A stretch of DNA of 64,000 bases. Source: Duganella sp. sic0402 (lineage in GTDB: Bacteria > Pseudomonadota > Gammaproteobacteria > Burkholderiales > Burkholderiaceae_D). A program made the translations under genes and the position numbers. This document shows, piece by piece, positions 59,440 through 64,000 of this stretch. Where the stretch lies: assembly GCF_019219065.1 (NCBI RefSeq), contig NZ_JAHUWK010000007.1:62001-126000 (forward strand), read 5' to 3'. Numbering within the stretch: the stretch's first letter is position 1; every line of letters begins with the position of its first letter. Below the pieces are notes generated by a model. The model did no database searches, had not been told where the DNA came from, and worked only from the letters and a program-made list of their open reading frames with translations.

Positions 59440-60396
59440 ATGAGCGCAGTGAAGCATGATTTGATTGTAGCCAGCCAGTTCGACGCCAAGGTCAATGCAT
59501 TGCTGGCCCAGCGCACCGGCCTGGCAGTACGCGATGTGGCGCCGGGGCCGCTGACCGAGCTGCCGCCGGGTGCGGATGTGCTGTTTGCGCTGCCCGCGCC
59601 GAAGGGGCAGTCCCTGCTGCATGTGCCGGCGCCGCAAGGCTGGGGCGATGTGCGGTGGGTGCAGCTGGCCTCGGTGGGCATCGACTACTACCCGGACTGG
59701 CTGTTCAACGGACCGGTGGTGACGTCAGCGCGCGGCACGGCGTCGGTCGCCATCGCCGAATACGTGCTGGCGGCGATTTTTGCCGCCGCCAAGCGCATTC
59801 CGGAAATCTGGCTGGAACAGGCCAGCGATTGGCGCCGTATCCAGCTCGGACTGGTGCAGGGTACGACGCTGGGCCTATACGGCTTCGGTTCGATCGGCCA
59901 GGCGCTGGCGCAGCGCGCGCAGGCGCTCGGCATCAAGGTGATCGCGCTGCGCCGCTCCGGCGCGCCGTTTGAAGTGCCAGGCGTGGAAGGCGTGGACTCG
60001 CTGGAGCATCTGGTGGCGCGCTCCGACCACCTGGTGCTGGCCGCGCCATCGACTGCGGACACGCGGCATGCGATCAGCCGCGCTTCGCTGGCGCACGCCA
60101 AGCCGAATCTGCATTTGATCAATATCGCGCGCGGCAACCTGGTCGATCACCAGGCCTTGCTGGACGCCTTGAACGAAGGCCGCGTCGCACTGGCGACACT
60201 GGATGTCACCGACCCGGAACCGCTGCCGGCCGGCCATGCGCTGTATGGACATCCGCGCGCACGCCTGTCGCCGCATATATCGCCCAGCACCGACCAGATC
60301 GTGCCCGCACTGATCGACAAGTTCGTGCTGAACCTGGACCGCTTCCGCAGCGGGCAACCCTTGACCGACGTGGTGGATACCGCGCGCGGCTACTGA
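59440..60396 (+). CDS. D-2-hydroxyacid dehydrogenase family protein
   Basis: NAD(P)-dependent oxidoreductase, 318 residues. The Rossmann loop (LYGFGSIGQALAQRAQAL) is near residue 147. The catalytic Arg is in INIARGNLVDHQALLDAL near 230, the Glu in VTDPEPLPAGHALYGHP near 260, and the His in LSPHISPSTD near 278, completing the family triad. The ATG at 59440 follows GGAGCAAAGTCG. In this operon it may reduce or oxidise a 2-keto/2-hydroxy acid left after desulfonation or deamination; that is inferred from neighbours. Confidence 0.88.
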   Translation: MSAVKHDLIVASQFDAKVNALLAQRTGLAVRDVAPGPLTELPPGADVLFALPAPKGQSLLHVPAPQGWGDVRWVQLASVGIDYYPDWLFNGPVVTSARGTASVAIAEYVLAAIFAAAKRIPEIWLEQASDWRRIQLGLVQGTTLGLYGFGSIGQALAQRAQALGIKVIALRRSGAPFEVPGVEGVDSLEHLVARSDHLVLAAPSTADTRHAISRASLAHAKPNLHLINIARGNLVDHQALLDALNEGRVALATLDVTDPEPLPAGHALYGHPRARLSPHISPSTDQIVPALIDKFVLNLDRFRSGQPLTDVVDTARGY

Positions 60397-60409
60397 TAGA
60401 GGATTTAAC

Positions 60410-61279
60410 ATGAGCAGCTCCGCACCACTGTATTCCGCACCGTTGTCGCGTCCCCATCTGCGCGCTGTCGGCAAGCCGTATCCGCGTCCATCCATTTACA
60501 GCGCGCCGCGCGACGAGCAGGGCAACATCATTTTCGCGCAGCCGCCGGAGCCGGACGGCGTCGAGGCGCAACGCCGTCACCGCAAGGAGCGGCTGGCCGT
60601 GTCGTTCCGCCTGTTCGCCCGCTATGGTTTCGACATGGGCGGCGCCGGCCACATTACCGCCCGCGATCCTGAATTCCCGGACCATTTCTGGGTCAATCCG
60701 GCCGGCGTGTATTTCGGCCATGTGCGCGCCTCGGACCTGCTGCTGGTCAGCCATGACGGCAAGGTGGTGGAGGGCGACGGCCTGCTGAACCGCGCCGCCT
60801 TCGCCATCCACTCCGAACTGCACAAGGCGCGGCCGGACGTGATTGCGGCCGCCCACTCGCACGGCTTGTACGGCAAGGCATTCGCCGCGCAAGGCCGGCT
60901 GCTGGAACCGCTGACGCAGGATTCCTGCGCCTTTTATCAGGATCACGCCATCTTCGAGGATTTCAGCGGCGTGGTACTGGATGCCAGCGAAGGACAGCGC
61001 ATCGCCGATACGCTGGGCCAGCGCAAAGCGGTGATCCTGCAAAACCATGGCCTGCTGACCGTGGGCGCGTCGGTGGAGTCGGCAGTGTGGCGCTATATCG
61101 CGTTTGAGAACGCGGCGCAGGCGCAGTTGCTGTCCGAGGCCGCCGGCCCGACCAAGCCGATTCCACATGAGGTGGCGCTGCATACCTCGAAGCAGATGGG
61201 ATCGGAAGCGGGTGGCTGGTTCAGCTTCCAGCCGCTGTGGGACGTGATCACGCGTGAAGAGCCGGATTTGTTCGACTGA
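60410..61279 (+). CDS. Class II aldolase/adducin family protein
   Basis: A 289-residue metal-dependent aldolase/decarboxylase/dehydratase-type protein. The zinc-site His pair is in IAAAHSHGLYGKAF near residue 146 and another His in ILQNHGLLTVGASVESAVWR near 206. The N-terminal HRKERLAVSFRLFARYGFDM and GGAGHITARDPE segments match the family. No signal peptide. It is 13 bases after the hydroxyacid dehydrogenase gene and 13 before tonB. The reaction cannot be stated; carbon-skeleton processing of an organosulfur substrate fits the context. Confidence 0.87.
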   Translation: MSSSAPLYSAPLSRPHLRAVGKPYPRPSIYSAPRDEQGNIIFAQPPEPDGVEAQRRHRKERLAVSFRLFARYGFDMGGAGHITARDPEFPDHFWVNPAGVYFGHVRASDLLLVSHDGKVVEGDGLLNRAAFAIHSELHKARPDVIAAAHSHGLYGKAFAAQGRLLEPLTQDSCAFYQDHAIFEDFSGVVLDASEGQRIADTLGQRKAVILQNHGLLTVGASVESAVWRYIAFENAAQAQLLSEAAGPTKPIPHEVALHTSKQMGSEAGGWFSFQPLWDVITREEPDLFD

Positions 61280-61292
61280 CAGGAGAGCCATC

Positions 61293-62120
61293 ATGAGCAG
61301 CGCCACGTTATCGTTGCGGGACGCCCACGCCGCGTCATCCACCGCCAGCACAGCCGCCACCCGTCCGGAGCCGTCCTCGCTTGCCGTCACGGTGGCTGGC
61401 GCAGGTTCCGTCTCTTACCTGCACGCCGGCCCCCGGCAGCATTGGCTGCACCGTCCCGGCGCCATCGCCACGTTGGCGATTCACGGTGCGGCGCTGCTGG
61501 CCATCTGGAGCTGGTCCAGTGGCGAGGTCAGGCCGCCGCTGGCGCCGCCGGTGATAGAGCTGATCCGCATCGCGCCGCAACCGCGCCCGGAAAACACGCC
61601 GCCCAAGCCGGAGCCGGTGAGGGAGAAGCAACTGGCGCTGGCGCCGCCGAAACCGGTCGCGCAGCCGCTGCCAACGCCGAAAACCGTGGAAACCACGGCC
61701 GCGCAAGCAGAGAGCTACACGCCGCCGCCGCCACCAGTGCAGGCCGCGCCGCCTGGCCCGGTGACGCCGCCGCAGCCAGCGCCGGCCCCACCGGCGCCAG
61801 CGGCCGCCGCAGCGCCTAAACAGATCACCACGGAAGGCATTCCGACCGATTACGTCAACCAGGTGTATGCCCGCATCAACCGCAACGCCGACTACCCGCG
61901 CGAAGCGAAGATGCGCCGCCAGCAGGGCAAGGTCGGCTACCGCCTGACCCTGAACCCGGATGGCACGCTGGCCGGCTTTGAGATTCAGTCCTCCGGCGTG
62001 GAAGCGCTGGATGAAGCGGCGCGCGAAGCCATACGCCGTGCCGCACCGTATCCACGTCTGCCCGACCTGGGCGGCAGCAGCTATCTGCTGGCCGGGAACA
62101 TCGTCTTTAAAATCAACTAA
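61293..62120 (+). CDS. tonB: TonB family energy-transducing protein
   Basis: Links the ExbB-ExbD motor to outer-membrane receptors. ATG 61293 follows AGGAGAGCCATC and gives 275 residues. A 50-residue cytoplasmic N-terminal tail precedes the single TM (AIATLAIHGAALLAIWSWSS). A periplasmic Pro-rich spacer follows (residues 85-180, many PP and PAP repeats). The C-terminal TonB domain (YARINRNADYPREAKMRRQQ, GKVGYRLTLNPDGTLAGFEI) ends at residue 275. The long N-terminal tail is unusual. Its place inside an ssu operon suggests a motor dedicated to the receptor at 52003. Confidence 0.92.
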   Translation: MSSATLSLRDAHAASSTASTAATRPEPSSLAVTVAGAGSVSYLHAGPRQHWLHRPGAIATLAIHGAALLAIWSWSSGEVRPPLAPPVIELIRIAPQPRPENTPPKPEPVREKQLALAPPKPVAQPLPTPKTVETTAAQAESYTPPPPPVQAAPPGPVTPPQPAPAPPAPAAAAAPKQITTEGIPTDYVNQVYARINRNADYPREAKMRRQQGKVGYRLTLNPDGTLAGFEIQSSGVEALDEAAREAIRRAAPYPRLPDLGGSSYLLAGNIVFKIN

Positions 62121-62132
62121 CAAGGAATCGCC

Positions 62133-62918
62133 ATGAGTGCTACCCAAGTCGCCGCCCATCTGACGCCGCTGGAGTTGTTTGAGCAGGCCGACGTGATCGT
62201 GAAGTCCATCCTGGTGTTGCTGACGCTGGCCTCGCTGGTCAGCTGGGGCGTCATCATCGACAAGCTGCTGCGCTTTGCCAAACTGCGCCGCAATGCGGCC
62301 ACCTGGACCGCTGCGCTGGCCGGCCAGCGTTCGCTGAGCCGCCTGGCACAGGAGCTGAAGCAGCACACGCAGGACCCGTTTGCCCGCATCTATCACGCCA
62401 TCGTCGATGAGTGGCAAACCACGCACCGCCAGCAGCTGCATGCGAGCGAATCCGGCCGCGACAGCCTGAAAGAGCGCGTCAACCGTGTCGGCCAGATCGC
62501 CAGCAATGTGGAAGTGGAGCAGTTGCAGCGCGGCTTGTCGGTGCTGGCGACGGTGGGATCGGTGGCGCCCTTTGTCGGCCTGTTCGGCACGGTGTGGGGC
62601 ATCATGAACGCCTTCCAAGGCATCGCTGCCAGCAATAACACCAGCCTGGCGGTAGTGGCGCCGGGGATTGCGGAGGCCTTGTTCGCCACTGCGCTGGGCC
62701 TGGTGGCCGCGATTCCCGCCGTGGTGGCTTACAACCGTGCATCCGGCGACTTGAATCACTATGCAGGCCGCTTGTCGACACTGGTCGGCCTGGTGGAAGT
62801 GCAGTTGTCGCGCCAGCTGGAAGCAGGGGAGTCGCAAGTGGAGAATGTGGATGTGGCGACGGCCAAGGGCGAGCATGCGAACCATAACGTGACGTCGCTG
62901 TCGGCACAGGGAGCTTGA
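62133..62918 (+). CDS. exbB: MotA/TolQ/ExbB proton channel subunit
   Basis: Inner-membrane motor subunit, 261 residues, with three TM helices at about residues 22-42, 142-162 and 188-208. The family signature GLSVLATVGSVAPFVGLFGT, then VWGIMNAFQGIA and GIAEALFATALGLVAAIPAV, is clear. ATG 62133 follows AAGGAATCGCC. It lies between tonB and exbD in the usual order. A C-terminal tail of 40 residues extends beyond the last helix. Confidence 0.94.
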   Translation: MSATQVAAHLTPLELFEQADVIVKSILVLLTLASLVSWGVIIDKLLRFAKLRRNAATWTAALAGQRSLSRLAQELKQHTQDPFARIYHAIVDEWQTTHRQQLHASESGRDSLKERVNRVGQIASNVEVEQLQRGLSVLATVGSVAPFVGLFGTVWGIMNAFQGIAASNNTSLAVVAPGIAEALFATALGLVAAIPAVVAYNRASGDLNHYAGRLSTLVGLVEVQLSRQLEAGESQVENVDVATAKGEHANHNVTSLSAQGA

Positions 62919-62919
62919 G

Positions 62920-63342
62920 ATGGGTGTGCGCTTATCCTCCGGTCCCGCAACCCGCCCCACGCCGGTCAGCGACATCAATGTCACGCCGCTGGTGGATGTC
63001 ATGCTGGTGCTGCTGATCGTGTTCATGGTGGCCGCACCGATGATGACCGCCGGCGTCAAGGTCGATCTGCCGACCTCCAACGCCAAGCCCCTGCAGGAGC
63101 CGAAGCCGCCTATCGTGGTCAGCATCAATGCGGAGGGTACGGTGTATGTCAACCAGACCGCCGCCACGCCGGACACGCTGCTGCCGCTGATGGCGCAGGA
63201 AGCGGATGGCGACAAGGAGCGCCGCATCCACTTGCGCGGCGACCAGACGCTGGCATACGGCCGCATCGTACAGACCATGGGCACGCTCAACGACGCTGGC
63301 TACGCCCGCATCGCGCTGGTATCTGAGCAACCGCCCAAATAA
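62920..63342 (+). CDS. exbD: ExbD biopolymer transport protein
   Basis: Rotor subunit of the TonB motor, 140 residues. One TM follows the short N-terminal tail: ISDINVTPLVDVMLVLLIVF-type sequence at residues 17-38, with the essential proton-carrying Asp in PLVDVMLVLL. The periplasmic domain runs from VDLPTSNAKP to the end. The start is one base after the exbB stop (TGAGATG). Confidence 0.95.
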   Translation: MGVRLSSGPATRPTPVSDINVTPLVDVMLVLLIVFMVAAPMMTAGVKVDLPTSNAKPLQEPKPPIVVSINAEGTVYVNQTAATPDTLLPLMAQEADGDKERRIHLRGDQTLAYGRIVQTMGTLNDAGYARIALVSEQPPK

Positions 63343-63363
63343 CTCACTCACAAAGGTTGGAAA

Positions 63364-64000
63364 ATGGATTCGATGACTTCGAAGGGCGGCGCTCGCCGTC
63401 GATTCCTGCGGCAAGGCGCGGCGATGACGGCCCTGATGGCTGGCTGGAACAATGCCACCCGCGCCGCTGCGGCGCAATTGCGTGACACCACGCTGCGCGT
63501 TGGCACCTACAAAGGCGGTGACAGCTATTACTTCAGCGAGGCCGGTGTTGCCAACATTCCGTACAAGACGGCGGTGGCGGAATTCGCTGGCGGGAACCTG
63601 ATCGTGGAAGCCATGTCCTCTGGTTCGCTGGACTTTGGCGGCATGAGCGAGATCCCGCCGATCTTTGCCGTCGCCGGCGGCGCGCCGATGAAGGTGATCG
63701 CCGTGCTGCGTGGCGATGTCAATAACCAGGTGGTGCTGGTGCCGAAGAATTCAACACTTACCGATCCGGCGCAATTCAAGGGCAAGCGCATCGGCTATGT
63801 GCGCTCGACCACTTCGCACTATTTCCTGATCCAGCTGCTGAAGGAGAACGGCCTGACGTTCAAGGATATAGAACCGGTGGCGCTGCTGCCGCAGGACGGG
63901 CTGGCGGCCTTCAAGAGCGGCCAGCTGGACGCCTGGATTATCTACGGCCTGGTGGTGGAATTCGCCAAGAGCCAGGGCGCACGCGTGCTGCGCACCGCCA
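63364..64000 (+). CDS. ssuA: Sulfonate ABC transporter substrate-binding protein, 3' end outside window
   Basis: Periplasmic receptor of the SsuA type; 212 codons are visible and the frame is open at the window end. ATG 63364 follows AGGTTGGAAA. The N terminus has a twin-arginine-like signal (GGARRRFLRQGAAMTALMAG), so export may be by Tat rather than Sec. The mature part starts TTLRVGTYKGGDSYYF and has SGSLDFGGMSEIPPIFAVAG near residue 85, FKGKRIGYVRSTTSHYFLIQ near 140 and FKSGQLDAWIIYG near 180. It completes the SsuABC importer with the operon's ssuC and ssuB and differs from the lone SsuA at 48769. Confidence 0.92.
   Translation, partial: MDSMTSKGGARRRFLRQGAAMTALMAGWNNATRAAAAQLRDTTLRVGTYKGGDSYYFSEAGVANIPYKTAVAEFAGGNLIVEAMSSGSLDFGGMSEIPPIFAVAGGAPMKVIAVLRGDVNNQVVLVPKNSTLTDPAQFKGKRIGYVRSTTSHYFLIQLLKENGLTFKDIEPVALLPQDGLAAFKSGQLDAWIIYGLVVEFAKSQGARVLRTA

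Noticed and set aside
1..64000. CRISPR arrays, tRNA/rRNA genes, insertion sequences, prophage
   Set aside because: No regularly spaced repeats, no cloverleaf or rRNA-like stretches, and no transposase, integrase or phage genes were found.

Overview
The window comes from a high-GC (roughly 60-65 %), gene-dense chromosome. Gene content and protein similarity suggest a betaproteobacterium of the Oxalobacteraceae (Duganella/Massilia/Janthinobacterium type). The pointers are a nar operon ending in a PpiC-type isomerase and moaA, a cphA/cphA'/cphB cyanophycin locus, a PbrR/CadR-type MerR switch, and many carbohydrate-active and TonB-dependent genes. No rRNA, tRNA, CRISPR array, insertion sequence or phage gene was seen. 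No gap between genes exceeds 300 bases.

Layout. (1) 1-11.2 kb: nitrate respiration, narG (5' end cut by the window) narH narJ narI, a parvulin-type isomerase, moaA, then narX-narL. A small HMA-fold protein lies on the opposite strand. (2) 11.3-16 kb: nnrS, a FecI-type sigma factor under a clear Fur box, a remnant of an OmpA-family gene, a small membrane protein, an MscS channel, and a divergent MerR / cation transporter pair with a 19-bp-spacer promoter. (3) 16-20 kb: a secreted GH31 enzyme and an orphan hybrid histidine kinase. (4) 20-28 kb: cyanophycin metabolism. A methyltransferase and a short cphA' run rightward. cphA, cphB and a heme-oxygenase-like diiron protein run toward them from the other side. 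(5) 28-36 kb: manganese catalase, galE, a 1262-residue glycosidase / glycosyltransferase / FAD-protein fusion, and a GH2 enzyme. (6) 36-41 kb: MarR with a ferric-siderophore reductase, LysR with cupin and MFS, and an MHS-type transporter. (7) 41-47 kb: a gluconate operon (kinase, permease) extended by a secreted beta-helix/propeller protein and a secreted esterase, preceded by two LacI-family-like operators. (8) 47-49.7 kb: two small genes, a Crp/Fnr-family regulator and a lone SsuA-like protein. (9) 49.9-64 kb: Tat-exported amine/amino-acid oxidase, Sec-exported RidA, TonB-dependent receptor, LysR regulator, and a long ssu-type operon. That operon is ssuC, ssuB, acyl-CoA-dehydrogenase-like, ssuD, hydroxyacid dehydrogenase, class II aldolase, tonB, exbB, exbD and ssuA (cut by the window end).

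The region most worth follow-up is 49.9-64 kb. It looks like a self-contained organosulfur scavenging module that carries its own outer-membrane receptor and TonB-ExbB-ExbD motor alongside the sulfonate ABC importer and FMNH2-dependent desulfonation enzymes. Next are the cyanophycin locus, whose second synthetase lacks the ATP-grasp catalytic core, and the three-part fusion at 30-34 kb, which preserves an internal ribosome-binding site and start codon.
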